Positions 32,267 to 44,674 of a stretch of 64,000 bases of DNA are shown piece by piece. Each line of letters opens with the position of its first letter. Position 1 is the stretch's first letter. Position numbers and translations under genes: made by a program. The notes under the pieces are model-generated. The model searched no databases, was not told where the DNA came from, and saw nothing but the letters and a program-made list of their open reading frames with translations. The stretch comes from Silene conica (lineage: Eukaryota > Streptophyta > Magnoliopsida > Caryophyllales > Caryophyllaceae): the NCBI GenBank assembly GCA_029255685.2, contig CM055316.2, positions 68,153,237 through 68,217,236 on the forward strand, read 5' to 3'.

Positions 32267-33546
32267 ACTATGGGGTGGTGGTAACTGTTACTTGGGTGAT
32301 ATAGCTTAAATGAACTAAAAAATGGAGGAAAGTGAGAGTAGTTGGAGATAGAAATGAGGGAGGATAGTGTAATAGTCCATCTATTAGGGGAGTAATAATT
32401 CTCTACATACATCCTCATAAGTAATGTATTACCTTTATATTGAGGTAATCATTTCTCCCTTACCTCCACTTTCCACCCTCCACAAGTACAACCACGACAA
32501 ACCACATATCTCCTCTCATTTCTTCTTGTTTTAGTCTCTATTACTCTCGTAATAATTACCCTCATCCCAAGCGGCCCTATATGTTTCTTCAACAAAAAAA
32601 TTGTCAAAGATGAGTGCGGGTGTGCCTGTCCTCAATGCATCAAGTTGGTAGTCTATCTTTAATTATAGATTCTCTCTCTTACTCTCTTCTCCAACGAAAC
32701 AATGTTATTTAATGACAATACTCTCCTACTAAACTATGAGAAATCCTTCTCAAAATACTCCCTCCGATTTTTTTGTGTTGTTCCCTTTTGATTTTAACTC
32801 AAGAAATAAGGGAATTAATTTGGACCACACAATACACATGACCCCACTTGAAATTGATTTTGGACCGCACAAAGTTGTTTAAAAGAGGAAAGAGGGAACA
32901 TCATGTAATTAGACCAAAACGGAAAGAGGGAACATCATAGAAAATCGGAGGGAGTACTTGTTATTATATTTTAACTCCGATTACTACCAAATAATGTACC
33001 ATTTATCACCTAACGGAACAGGTGGTAGGGTTTATTAAACCTCACATTTTAACCTAATTTCATCCTTTCATTCACTTTTACTCTTTTATCTCTGATCTTT
33101 CCCTCTTTCTTTTGTTGTCAAGCCTTTCCCTCTTTTTCCTTTTAGTGTCAAACGTCATTGTTAAACTTTCATCAACCTTTATTCGTTGATGCTACTTTTT
33201 TATCAAGTTCATTCATATGCGTAGATTACCTAACTAAAGGCGGAGCTTGATCAATTTTGCCCTAAATTGATTGCAATGGATAAGGTAATTCAGATTACCT
33301 TCAATTTAATTTTACCTATTACCCTTTTTTTTTGTTTAAGTTTGATTGATTTGATTTGTTGTATTTATAGAATTCATTAGAACGTTTTAAGAACCCTAAT
33401 TTTAACCTTAATTTATTTTTCCTCTTATTTTCCCTAATTTTGATTCGAAAAAGGTTAACTTGTTCATATTTGTGTTGGTGTTTGTTCATTTAAGACAGTA
33501 TGTTCTTTTTTGTCTTAATTAGACAAATTAAAATCAAATAACAATT
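32267..33546. other. Flank between gypsy element and MULE pseudogene, no gene seen
   Basis: AT-rich. CCCTCATCCCAAGCGGCCCTA near 32560-32580 looks like the terminus of another MITE whose other end I could not find. A Stowaway at 32758-32954 is listed separately. 33000-33546 is T-rich and may be the leader or promoter of the MULE transposase. Confidence 0.4.
32758..32954. mobile_element. Stowaway MITE
   Basis: CTCCCTCCGATTTTTT at the left and AAAATCGGAGGGAG at the right, flanked by TA (32756-32757, 32955-32956). 197 bp, with long internal foldback (TGTTCCC...GGGAACA). Confidence 0.93.
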
Positions 33547-33889
33547 GTGACTTTAAAATTATGGTTTGATGGGTGCTTTAAAAGGGGTGGTGGAAGGTCT
33601 CATATATTTGGGTATTACGTTTGGGGCTGTTTGTGTAGACCCCATGAGATATGTTGGTTTACAATGGTTGGGGAAACAGAAAAATGTGGATTTAAGAGAG
33701 ATATGGATGGTATTTTTTTCATGAGCTCTACTAATGGATTGCACAAAGCTTTTAATGATACTCATGCTATGGTTATTCGTAAGTAGACTTTGGAGGAGAG
33801 AGTTGTTGAGTGTTATATTATACCAGGGTGTGATGTACCTCAGCTAATACAGTTGGTTAAGAGTGCTTTTGGTCTTACTTTAATGAGGA

Positions 33890-35312
33890 TGTAATACTCT
33901 TCCCTTAGACGAGTGAGTGTACTCGGCCGAGTAAGTCATACTCGGTCGAGTACACTTTTGGTAGGAGTTAAGTTCGAGCATTTTCGTTTGTACTCGGTCG
34001 AGAACCCTATGTACTTGGTCGAGTACGGAGTACTCGGTCGAGTACACTCTGTACTCGGTCAAGTACACCGGTTCCATGTCGGTTCCGCGATAGGTTTATT
34101 AGAGGAAATGAGATTTAAAATCATAATTATTTCACATAATCACTTCGATAATCAATTTCTCTCAAAACCTCAAACCCTAAAGTCCTCTAACTGACATACC
34201 GCAAGCTTAGTTCGTGCATTGATCATCCTAGATTGTCCTTTCACCATTATTGCAAGTAAGTTCTCTAGTAGTACTTTCGATTTGTAGTGCCTTAGATGGT
34301 TAGTAATAAGATTGTATGATGTTTTAGGAGGAGGATTCGTAGAAGAGCATTTGTGAATCTGTCTTGACGTGATTGCATTGAGTTAGGGTGTTCCTACTTA
34401 GTTATTTGTTATATGTGACGGTATATGCTTTTATGTTATTGTGAGACAGTATATTCTTTTATGTTATTGTGAGACAAGTATCATATTATTGTTCATGGTT
34501 ACCTTTGTGATATGAGAAAGTTATGTTTGAGACCATTGTTGGAAAATGGCTCGCAATCCTACGACTTCCCTTCGTGGTTCCTGCCACAGAGGGAATGTGC
34601 ACATCAAGGCTCTGTTCTTTCAGACTTAATTTCAGCTTCTTTCAATTTTGTTTGGTTGTATTCCGTTAAGTTTTATTTACGTTCAATCAGTTATGTTCAG
34701 TTAATCCTTTCGCAAAATTAACTTTTAATTCAACTAAATTCACTTCATCTCAGTTTCACTTAATTTAGTTCAATTAAGCCATACTCCAACTAATTCAATT
34801 CAGCTCGTTTCAGCCGAAAAGAACAGGACCTAAGGATATGGGTACCGCTTGTTACGAGCATGCGGGGTTGAGTGGTGTGACTACAGTCTTCACTAGAGAT
34901 GATTATGAGGATGTTGGTGATACTGTCGGATTATTGTAATTGTTTATATCTTTATTTATATAGTTTTGATATTGAGCTTTGACTGCAGTAACGGACACCA
35001 ATGCATTGTTGTTACTGTGATGTTTCTTTAGTAATGGTGAGCATATTCTCAACAAGTATCTCGTTGTTGATTGATTTCATGAGGCTTGGGAATGGAGGCG
35101 AGTCACCACCTAGAAGTTTAACGTAGTTTAGCTTCCACTTGTTACATTCAGTTTATTCAGTTTGTTTTGAGACACGTTGTATTGACGCTTATAAACAGTT
35201 AATAAATGTTCTTGCCTTTTTCTTTAATACTCTACCTCGGGCAAATCGAGATGGTAACATCTTCATAGGCTGAGGGTCCTTGGTAAATGCATCGGGTTAT
35301 GGGGGTGTTACA
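33890..35312. mobile_element. Solo LTR with TACTCGGTCGAGTA palindromes
   Basis: Starts TGTAATACTC, ends GGGGGTGTTACA, flanked by the perfect 5-bp duplication GAGGA (33885-33889, 35313-35317). 1423 bp and no second LTR or internal domain, so it is a solo LTR. Six TACTCGGTCGAGTA-like units lie near its start (33919-34068). A CTACCTCGG...TCGAGATGGTAACA block near its 3' end (about 35230-35256) is shared with the solo LTR ending at 42200, so the two belong to related lineages. It splits the MULE pseudogene. Confidence 0.9.
33919..34068. repeat. Cluster of six TACTCGGTCGAGTA-type palindromes
   Basis: Units TACTCGGCCGAGTA, TACTCGGTCGAGTA (twice intact) and variants with one or two changed bases. 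The arms TACTCG/CGAGTA pair around a central GT or GC. Confidence 0.85.
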
Positions 35313-36525
35313 GAGGATGTCTTCTAAAATCATCCCTAGGAGAACAGGAAGTAGCATTTTAATTAGCACAAAGAAGGGACCACCTTTATCTTCACTCACA
35401 ATTGAAACCCCAACTTTGATTAACACACAAACTACTAAGACAAGAACTCAGAAAAGGACAAAACATCAAACCACCCAAAATAGTCTTGAAATCTCTTAAA
35501 AAAAGCTTCTGCAAAAATCCAAAGTGTCTTAAAAATATCACCCAGACTCAGACCTACATCATCCTCCCCAACTATACCTGAATCACCATATGATTTCAAT
35601 GAGCTAACCATTACTAATTTGTCCAATGAGTATAAGGCAAATGCTCATGAAGCTTCTCCAAATGGTAATGATGATGACATAAGTGAGAATGAAGAACATG
35701 ACCCCGGTTATGGCCATAAAGGGGAATCTAAGCAGGATGAAATTGAGTCAGATCTAGAATTAGTTGAGAAGATGAGTATTTTTATGATGCATTAAATGAG
35801 ACAGACTTGAATGAGGAATCAGATATTGAGTTAAATGAGGCTAGGGTTAGATTGAAGCAACTTTAGGTAAATTGAGTGGACAAGAAGCATCAATTGTTGA
35901 GGGTACAACTACTACTGACAATATTCAATTGAGTGATAATGATGAAAGTAAGGATGAACAACACACCCTAGTGAATAGTAATAAATAATATATTCTTGAG
36001 AAGAGGAACTGTTCTTGTATTCCAGTTGTAAATGAGAGATCCGACTTCAACAAACTTAAAAGGTGTGTGAGCATTAGTTTTTCAAATAGAGACATTTTTA
36101 AAGAATCTGTAACCAGATATGCGATTGCTCAAGATAGAGAATTAACCTTTCATATCAATGACAATACATATGGGAGAAAGCTAAGAGTAAGGTGTAAATT
36201 TGGTTGTCCATTTAGGCTTTATGGTAGTTGGGATAATATAAGAGCGATATTTCGTGTAAAATCAGTAGATCCAAGTCATACTTGTCAAAGGACAATAGAA
36301 ATCAATAAGCATCTTAAATCTACATGGTTAGCAAAATCATTTTTAGATGTATTTAAAGCAAAACCACATTGGCTAGATGAGGACATCATAAAGACAATTA
36401 GAATAACTTACAAAGTTCTAATAAAGAAGGGTTTTGCATACAAAATGAAGTATTATGTTCATAAGCTCTTACATGAGTCAATGAAGAAACATTATAATAA
36501 ACACAAATTCTCATTTCAAACCATC

Positions 36526-36662
36526 ATTATCCGTCCTTAAGCCTAAGATGGGTCAAATATATACCAAATCACCCCACTTGTCACCTAGAAAATGACAATT
36601 TTTTTGTCTTTATTATCCCCACTTGGTAGTACTTGACCCGTCTTAAGCTTAAGACGGATAAT
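36526..36662. mobile_element. Foldback MITE inside the MULE transposase
   Basis: The left end ATTATCCGTCCTTAAGC pairs with the right end GCTTAAGACGGATAAT. The inverted repeat extends about 30 bases (to GGGTCAA / TTGACCC), and each arm is itself palindromic. It is followed by ACCCGTCTTAAGCAAGACTT, a further partial arm, as in the palindromes at 9864 and 10795. It truncates the MuDR DNA-binding ORF at 36540. The target duplication is not clear. Confidence 0.75.
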
Positions 36663-37203
36663 ACCCGTCTTAAGCAAGACTTACTGTATAGTAAATTAGG
36701 GAGTTACATGGTAGCCCTTGAACACAAATTCAACCAGTGACTTCACTTTATTTACCAAACTAAATGTGACCTCAAACCCAATCATATTTCAAAGGTTTTA
36801 TGTCTATTTTGATGCCCTGAAAATAAGCTGGTTGCTTGGATATAAAAAGATAATTTCTACTGATGCATGTTTCTTGAAGACATTTATAGGGGGTGAATTA
36901 ATATCAGTTGAAGGTAGGGATGAAAATGAGCAAATGTTCCATTTGGCTTGGGAGTAGTGGAAAGTGAACAAAATAAAGTTATGAGTGGTTTTTTAAACAG
37001 CTGAAGTTGGGCTTAGAAGAAGAGATGATCATGAAATGACTAATATATCTAATCAACATCAGGTTTGTCTCCTTCCTGTTACCATTATTCTTATAATATG
37101 TATGTAATACCCCGTATTTTAGCCTCGGTCAACGGCAATCAAACCATGTTTTATACAAGTATTTCAAATGGAATGTTTATAAAGTATTTTGCGTAAACTA
37201 TTA

Positions 37204-37403
37204 CTCCCTCTGAGTCGGAGTGTTGGTCGTTCCTGTTTCCCTTTTGATGCGAGTTTAGTGATGGTTCCTCTTTCCCTTTTTAGTAACTTTTTTGTGGTCC
37301 AAAATCAATTCAATGTGGGGTAGGGTGATTTGTGTGGTGTAAAATCATTTCCTTGTTTTTTGTGCAAAAAGCAAAGGGAACCAATACTCTGACTCGGAGG
37401 GAG
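37204..37403. mobile_element. Stowaway MITE
   Basis: CTCCCTCTGAGTCGGAG at the left and CTCTGACTCGGAGGGAG at the right, flanked by TA (37202-37203, 37404-37405). 200 bp, inserted near the start of the large solo LTR. Confidence 0.92.
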
Positions 37404-39001
37404 TATTATTTTATAAATCGTATTTCTACAATTATTTCGTATTTCTTTAATTTTTGATAATATATTTATAATTAAAATATATATCCTATTTTTATATTTA
37501 TTCTCATTTATACTTGTTTTATTATTTAAGTCGTAATTATATTTAAATTTTAATTTTTATATATCTTATGTAAGTATTAATAATCTTATATTCTTATAAT
37601 TACTTTAATTAATATTTACATAATTTAATTAGTATAACTATTTATATGTCATGTTGATTTTAAATTTACGAGTCAAGAACGGGACGTAGGTAATATGATG
37701 TTTCGATATGCGTGATGGACTATGGATGATTGGGCTTGGACTCGGGTTAGAATAACTTTTAAACGTGAAACAAAACAACAAAACACAAGCTTTAACCCAT
37801 CGACACACTACACAACAACACAAACCCTAATCACCCCATCCCATAACCTGCCTCCATCGACACACCAAAACCCTACTACTGCTGTTATTGCTTACATCTC
37901 GTCTGCCTCCACAACCCCACCCTAAACACCACCTTGACCACCGTGAGAATTAAGGAGAACAAGAGGAGGAAACGTAGCAGGAAAAACCCATCACCACCAT
38001 CGTTTATCCTTACGCAGCAGTGTTTGTAAGTAGTTTATCATGTTGTTTTATACCATCGAATATGTATACTAAGATTATACGTAATCCTTGTAATATGAAT
38101 AACATGTTTGTTATGATTAGATCGCCATAGAACCACCGTGGGTGGCAGTAAATCAATCGTGAATGTCGACAGAAATAACTCTTTTCATACTCTGTTTTCA
38201 TGCTTTATGACGGTGTTCGTTTATGGTTGTTAATTCGTTATGTTTTTGGGTTGTTTATTGTCGTGAGTCATGAGTATTGATGATGGGGAGTTAGTAGGGT
38301 ATGCTGGTGGTGTTGGAATGGTTAGTGGTGGTCGAAAAGTATAGGGAGACAATCGTGTAGGTAGAGTCACTGGAAGTTGCAGGAACATGGTCTGGGTGAT
38401 CAGGGATTTTGGGGTGGTTGTCTTAGAGGATTGGGTGGTGTCGAAGGTTAGTGGCTGGCACCAGGGGCTCGTGAGTATTGTGAGGTATCGTGGGTGGTGG
38501 TTGGTTGTGACGAGGGTGGTGTTAAGAGGTGGTTAAAGGGGTGTTTGCAGGAGGGGTGTGAAACACGGGTACAGGAACAAAGGACTGATGTTGGCATCCA
38601 GTGTGTTTTGGGATTGGTTTCGAGGGCTGGTGGGACAAGTCTGGAGTCGGGGTTGGTGTCTGGGGTTGCTTCATGGTTCAAGGATGTTGGAGGGTCCTTT
38701 GGTGGTGGTTACTAGTGGTTGGGCTGGTGTTTAACAGTGGGTAAACATGGGGTACATGCATTGCAGCATGAGGGAATGACAGTGATCACGGGTGGTTGCA
38801 GGGGCAGTCGAAGGCTAGTTGGGTCGAGTTAGGGTCAATGGTGGGAGTCAGCAGGTACACTGTAGTGCAATGGAGGCAACCACCATGTTGTGGTGGTGGT
38901 TCAGATGGCTTAAGGGGTGTCGAAGGGATCGGGAAGTAGGTTGTTAGGGTTGTTTGTTGGGGGCTGTTGTGTACGGTTTTGTTGAGTTGTTGGGGGCTAT
39001 T

Positions 39002-40320
39002 TGTAATAAGCCGAAAACATATATATTTATATATAGATACTTTATTAATATTATAACGTATAATAACACGACGAACATGTAGTATACCTTATACCAATAA
39101 GTTTTATTTTAGACGGGAAATAGTTAGTCTTAAATAAGAAATTTCGTACTCTATACTCCGTGTACCTCATTTACGAATTTATACAATTTAATATTTACCC
39201 TTATTATAGATGTCATGGTTCAAGAATACGTATTATGGTATAAAAGTAATTTGGTAAGATAAGTATAAACGAAAGAAGTAAACAATTCGTATTTGACTAC
39301 AACAAACTTACTTGGGTAAGTTTGCTTGTTTTCCACCGTCTTTACATGGCTATATAAGCCATCAACATTCAACATTAAAGTTACAAATAAAAAAAAAAAA
39401 AAAAAGAGAACAACCAGAGACGTAATAAATCAATAATCATCCATATTTTACCTACGTAATTAATAATAAGGTATGATTTCAGGACCCTTCGTCGATAAAA
39501 GTAATTATTTACCTTTATATATAGTGAAATAAGAACTTAGAAATAAGCGGTTATTATCAATTCTATTGTTAATTTCATCATAGGTTTGTTATACCGTCTC
39601 ATGTTATATTTTCGTTCGATATAATATAATATTAATCACGTCTTTCTTTTTATAATCATGATATATAGACGTAAAGATAAGGATTTCAATGTGTGATTAC
39701 ATATTTTTCCTTATAATGTATAATTGGCCAATTGTAGCATTCGGGATACGATTACAGAAAGAGATGACATTACAAATTTTAACCTATGTACATGGAAGGG
39801 GGCACGACCTCATAAGAACTAAGGTTCTAGTTATTACTGACAAAAGTGTCAGGGGTTTACACAGGTCTTAGATCTGGGATCCTGTGTACATAGATGGGGG
39901 CGTAGCCCAGGGGAGTTTCTACTCCGTAATGTGTCTCATTTCAGTAATGGTAAACCGGTATTCAATATCTTGCATGTTATGATAAAATGACAGGGTATTC
40001 CAATTGACAATGGACTGGTACAGGTAATAATTAAATAAGAATTATTTAATTAGGACCATTGAATGTAACTGAGATCATATTCAGTCAGTGTTGACTGAGT
40101 TTGTTTATTCAAATTATTTCAGGTTTCTGTGCTGGGGAACCGAGGGGAGTTCATTATAAATTTATAACTTAGGATATGATTAGTATGTAATATAAGAGTT
40201 GCTGAGTAGATCTTGTAGCCTTGTATTTCCAGTACAGGAAATACGGCGGTGACGCCTTGTAATAAATTGATTTTCAAGTTATATTTCTTTTATATATAAA
40301 TTTTTATTACGGGCGTTACA
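39002..40320. mobile_element. Solo LTR nested inside a solo LTR
   Basis: Starts TGTAATAAGCCG, ends CGGGCGTTACA, with perfect 5-bp duplication CTATT (38997-39001, 40321-40325). 1319 bp, no internal region. It lies wholly inside the LTR at 37103-42200 and so inserted later. Confidence 0.9.
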
Positions 40321-40791
40321 CTATTGTATTTTGTTGATATTACTGTTATGATTAAGTATTATTATTATTGTTACCCATATTATTATTATTATTATGATTA
40401 GTACTATTATTAGTATTATTAGTTTAATTTTATTTAATTAATTTAGTTAGTTTGTTTAAGATGTTTTGTGAGGATATTTTTTAAATCGAATAATCAAGTT
40501 AATTTATTAGTTCGTATATATTATAACTTTTTTTGTTTTGAAGTTTTATGATTTTAATAATAAAATCCGTATCATAATTGTAATATGTATGTGACAAGTA
40601 ATCGTTATTTATTTATGGTCGATAATTTATATAATTCTTTATTTAATTAAATTGCTGCTAAGAAATAATTGATACGATCTCGTTATGCGTAATATATTAT
40701 TTAAGTAATTAATTAGAATGATTGATATATTATGTTTGTCGCGTAATTGTATTAGTTAGTAATTAAGTATATTATTTTATTAGCTGTTGAG

Positions 40792-41354
40792 TAGGGGTGT
40801 TAACGAGCTGAGCCGAGCCCGAGCTTGGCCTTGCTCGGCTCGTGCTCGATTGCCAAAACTCGAGCTCGAGCTCGAGCCGATATTACCCGAGCTTGAAAAA
40901 AATGCGCTCGTTATAAAGCTTGCGAGCTTTAACACGAGCTCGAGCCAAAATCGAGCCAAATCGAGCCTATACAAAATTGCTTATTTTTAATTTTTTTTCT
41001 TCCAATATTTTCAATAACAAGGTTCGAAGATTTTATCTAAAAATGTTTAGTAAATAGACAAGATATTTGATATATATGATCATAGATATAATAACGATAA
41101 AATATTTTTATAATATATGAGCATATTTTTATAAAATATGATTAATATCTTATGATTAATATCTTATATAATCTCAAATGTTTGAGCCGCTCGCGAGCTT
41201 TTCGAGTCGAGCCAGCCTTTGCTCGGCTTGACTCGTTAAGCTCTCGAGCCGAGCCCGAGCTCGAGTCGAGCTCACACGAGCCGAACTTTGACCGAACTTT
41301 GACCGAGCCGATCTCGAGTTGCTCGCGAGCTGTCTCGTCTCATTAACAGCCCTA
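40792..41354. mobile_element. hAT-type MITE with GCTCGAGC repeats
   Basis: TAGGGGTGTTAACGAG and the reverse complement of the right end, TAGGGCTGTTAATGAG, are inverted repeats. An 8-bp target duplication flanks it: CTGTTGAG at 40784-40791 and GTGTTGAG at 41355-41362, one mismatch. Subterminal regions are dense in GAGCTCGAGC-type palindromes, the centre is AT-rich. It is built like the element at 2863 but with a different repeated word. Confidence 0.9.
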
Positions 41355-43170
41355 GTGTTGAGTATGTGATGGAGTGATGCTACTGATTGCATGATGGGAT
41401 TATATTGTTATTCAGGTAGGATACACTGACACTATACTCTATGATGTGTTGTGAATGGATGTTGGATTGTGTGTTATGTATGCTGAGCATGATTGATATG
41501 AGAATGATATTGGTTGGATTGAGTGTTGATTATTATTATTATTGGCATGAGCATTGCATTATTTAATAACATGATTGATTAAGAGTATTGTTGCATTCAT
41601 GAGCATGGCATATGCATTGGTTACTGAGAAAGTTACGGAAGGATATTGTTCTGATATAAAGCCCAGGGTGGTTCTGCAGACCAGACCTGGTGTCTTCAAC
41701 TTTTATGCTGGTGATCGACGACGGTCGATGATACTCTGCCGGGAGGTTCGGTATGGGTGGGTGTTACGGGTTTGAGATTGAGACTGAGATTGAGCTCGAG
41801 CATATCATGACATTTGCATATCATCATTGTTGCATTATTTATTATTGTATTATCCTACTCAACCGCGAGGTTGACAGTGTATTCGTGTGACACCTACGAT
41901 GATCCGGAATGGGGAGTAGATTCTACAGGTCAGAGACAGATGGATTAGGAATTTGGGCATGGAGAGAGACACGACTTGGAGCTACTTTGAATTAGATCGC
42001 ATACTTAGATATTATCAATTGTACTTTTATTCTATGCGTAGTAATTGTATTATCAGAAGTTTAAATTTAATCAGTTTTATATGAAGTACTTTGGTTTGTT
42101 TTACTTTGTTATTCACTACCTCGGACATTTCGAGATGGTAACAACTCTATTTATTTGAGAATGTCTTGTTAAACGCTCTTAAATAAATGAGAGTGTTATA
42201 ATGTATGACATTGTACATTGTATATGAATATCAACTTATACATGCTTATCTATTGTCTTGTAGAGTATAGTAGCCATGGTAGATCAACAATTCCCTAGAG
42301 CTGGGCATAGACTTTGTGCTAGGCATATATTTGCAAACTAGCACAAGATTTACAAGGGAGAAGACATGAAGCCAATATTTTGGGATTGTGCTAAGGCTTA
42401 TGATAAAGTCGACTTCCCTGATGCATTGGCTTCTCTCAAAGAACTTGATTTAAAAGTTGTTGAAGTTTTCCTTACTTGTAACCTAACCCTCTTTTGTAGG
42501 GCATTCATTTCAAATCACACACAAAATGATGTCATTGAAAGATTCAAACACCTCATTTACATGCTTGAACGCATTAGGACTTCAATTATGCGAAGACTAG
42601 TTGAGAAAAAAAATGGAGATGAAGGTAGTACACATTTTGTTTGTCCAAGGGTTCAAGAAAGGCTTGAAATAGAGAAGGATAAGACTTCTACTTGTAAAGC
42701 TTTATTATCTAAGCCTACTTTGTTTTAAGTGTAGAATTAATGGGATTGATAACCTAACAGTAGACTTAGAAACCACAACATGTAAATGTAAGAAATGGGA
42801 TTGGTTAAGTATCCCTTGTTTCCATGTTTCTGCGCGCTATATTCAGTATATATATGGTCATGCTGAAAATTATGTGTCTGATTATTATAAGAGAGATGCT
42901 TACCTAATGTCCTATAATCTTGGGATAACCTTTTGTACCTACCTGGTCAGAGACATTGGCTAAAGAGGGACTTGCATCTGAAACCCCCACCAATTAAGGT
43001 AGGGCATGTTAAGCCTAGGAAGAATGGAATGAGGGTCCACATGAGAATTCAAAGAAAAAATGAAAGCTAAGAAAGCATGACATTGAAATGACATGCTATG
43101 TTTGCAAATAAAAAACTCATAACAAAAGAAAGTGTCCTGGTAAGGACAAGACATAATAACCACCAGAAAA

Positions 43171-44674
43171 AAGACTAATAGACATGCCTAGAATATATCC
43201 AAGGCTTGAGGTCACTTCACAATCAATTGCTCAGACATCTGGCAGTCATCTTGAAGCCATTGCACAACCAACAAGAGTGGGTAGGAGTGGAAGGGTTATA
43301 TTGAGTGACAAAGATGGTGGAAAGGGTGGTGGAAGACGTGGCGGAAGAGATGGTAGAAAGGGTGTTGAAAGATTTAGGGTTAGTTGTTTAACTTTGTTCA
43401 TGAGTTTTATTATTTATACAACAAGTTCAGTAAGTGCTATTTTACAAACTTATTTCACTTTTTTAGGCACCTCAAGGAATTGGAGTACTATTTGATGATC
43501 AGGAAGGAAATGCATTTAAAAACATAAGTTTATCATTTTTACAACAAGTTCAGTGAGTTCAACAACCATATTTGTTGGTATTTGATCACTTAGCTCAGCC
43601 AGATTTTTGGCATTTGATAACTTCGATCAGTTTAGAAACTAAGTGCACTAAGAGATACTTTGTTGCAGGTTGTGTATAGTATTAGTGGCCCAACAAGCAT
43701 CCTGGTTAATGGACAAGAAGGACCAAGTAAGTACTAAAGAAACAGTAAACTAGAATGTTGAGTTGTATGTTGTATCAGACTTTGTTGTTGGAAGTTCAGT
43801 TTTATGTTGTATCAGACTTTGTTGTTGTTTTTATTTTGTATCAGACTTTGATATTGCAAGTTCAATTTTATGTTCTATCAGACATTGTTGTTGTCTTTAT
43901 GTTGTATCAAACTTTGTTGTTGCAAGTTCAGTTTTATGTTATATTAGACTTTGTTATTGTAAGTTTATTTCTTCATCAGTTTTACATTGCACAATGATAA
44001 AAGAAATTACATCATAATCATCAAATTAAAAGCAAAAATCATCCAAGAACAAATTAAAGCATACATAAACATTTTCCCATTTTGAGTGGCTAGTTAATTC
44101 ATCCTTCAAATACATAACCTTCTTCCTAATTTTTTCATTCTTCAACCGTAATTTCTTCAAGTTCCCATCATAATCATTTATTCTTCAAATTCTATATTAT
44201 CTTATTTGGTCATCAACTGGGGAAAGCTTACAATTAAGAAATTTCATTATCTTCCAAATACGGTTTAACAAATCAAATTTTCTGAGATTTTCTTCTTATT
44301 TTATTATATTAACGGTAGAATTTAAAAAGTTATTATTCATGTCAGAATTCCTATCAATTTAGAATAAATTTAAAAAATATAATTTTTAAAAAAATATTAA
44401 AAAGATTCACTAAATAATTGATTAACTAAATATCATCTTTAAAAAATATAAAAAAGATTCACTAAATAATTGAGTAGATTGTTACTTTAATGATGCAAAT
44501 TAAATTTGTTAATAAGAAAGTTTACATAATAAATTTAATTAATAAGTAAAGTTAGGAATATCAACAATTGCAATCCATAAATAAATGTGCTGATACTCTT
44601 GATTAATTGGTTATAACTCTATTTGCCAATATTAGTTTGTGTCTAAGTAATTCTAGGTTCGAATCTCACTAACA
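43171..44674. other. 3' flank of MULE pseudogene, no gene seen
   Basis: Up to about 43500 a Gly/Arg-rich stretch (GGKGGGRRGGRDGRKG) may be the tail of the MULE transposase. Beyond the minisatellite at 43763 the sequence is AT-rich. GGTTCGAATCTC near 44657 is B-box-like and could be the end of a SINE or tRNA relic. Confidence 0.4.
43763..43965. repeat. Imperfect minisatellite, TGTATCAGACTTTGTTGTTG unit
   Basis: About five copies of a TTTTATGTTGTATCAGACTT-type unit, with alternating spacers (GCAAGTTCAG or TTTTTA), spaced 38-66 bases. It follows the MULE C-terminus; the ORFs crossing it are repeat artefacts. Confidence 0.75.

Larger units (their letters stand above)
37103..42200. mobile_element. 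Large solo LTR (gypsy type) with three nested insertions
   Basis: Starts TGTAATACCCCG and ends GAGTGTTATA, where the usual final CA has become TA; flanked by ATGTA at 37098-37102 and 42201-42205. The 5.1-kb span includes a Stowaway, another solo LTR and a hAT MITE, so the LTR itself is about 3 kb, long as in chromovirus-type gypsy elements (inference). The shared 3' block with the LTR at 33890 supports kinship. The interior has no gag or pol. It separates the DDE start from the rest of the MULE transposase. Confidence 0.82.
33547..43170 (+). pseudogene. MuDR-like (MULE) transposase pseudogene in three pieces
   Basis: Piece 1 (33547-33889) encodes an N-terminal domain like that found ahead of plant MULE transposases, with an in-frame TAG after AMVIRK. 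Piece 2 (35318-37097) holds an acidic linker, the MuDR DNA-binding domain (from about 36070: FKESVTRYAIAQDRELTF, then VRCKFGCPFRLYGSW and VDPSHTCQR) and the start of the DDE domain (ISTDACFLKTFIGGELISVE, GRDENEQMFHLAW, about 36860-36955). Piece 3 (42206-43170) continues with RLCARHIFAN, then a SWIM finger (CKCKKWDWLSIPCFHVSA, about 42783-42836) and a CCHC-like knuckle (CYVCK...NKRKCPGK). Pieces are separated by solo LTRs at 33890-35312 and 37103-42200; a foldback MITE cuts piece 2 at 36526. Several stops and frameshifts confirm a dead copy. Terminal inverted repeats not found. Confidence 0.85.

Noticed and set aside
37103..40320. One LTR running from TGTAATACCCCG (37103) to CGGGCGTTACA (40320)
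   Set aside because: The flanks do not match (ATGTA versus CTATT). Pairing 37103 with 42200 and 39002 with 40320 gives two perfect 5-bp duplications, so nesting is the right reading.
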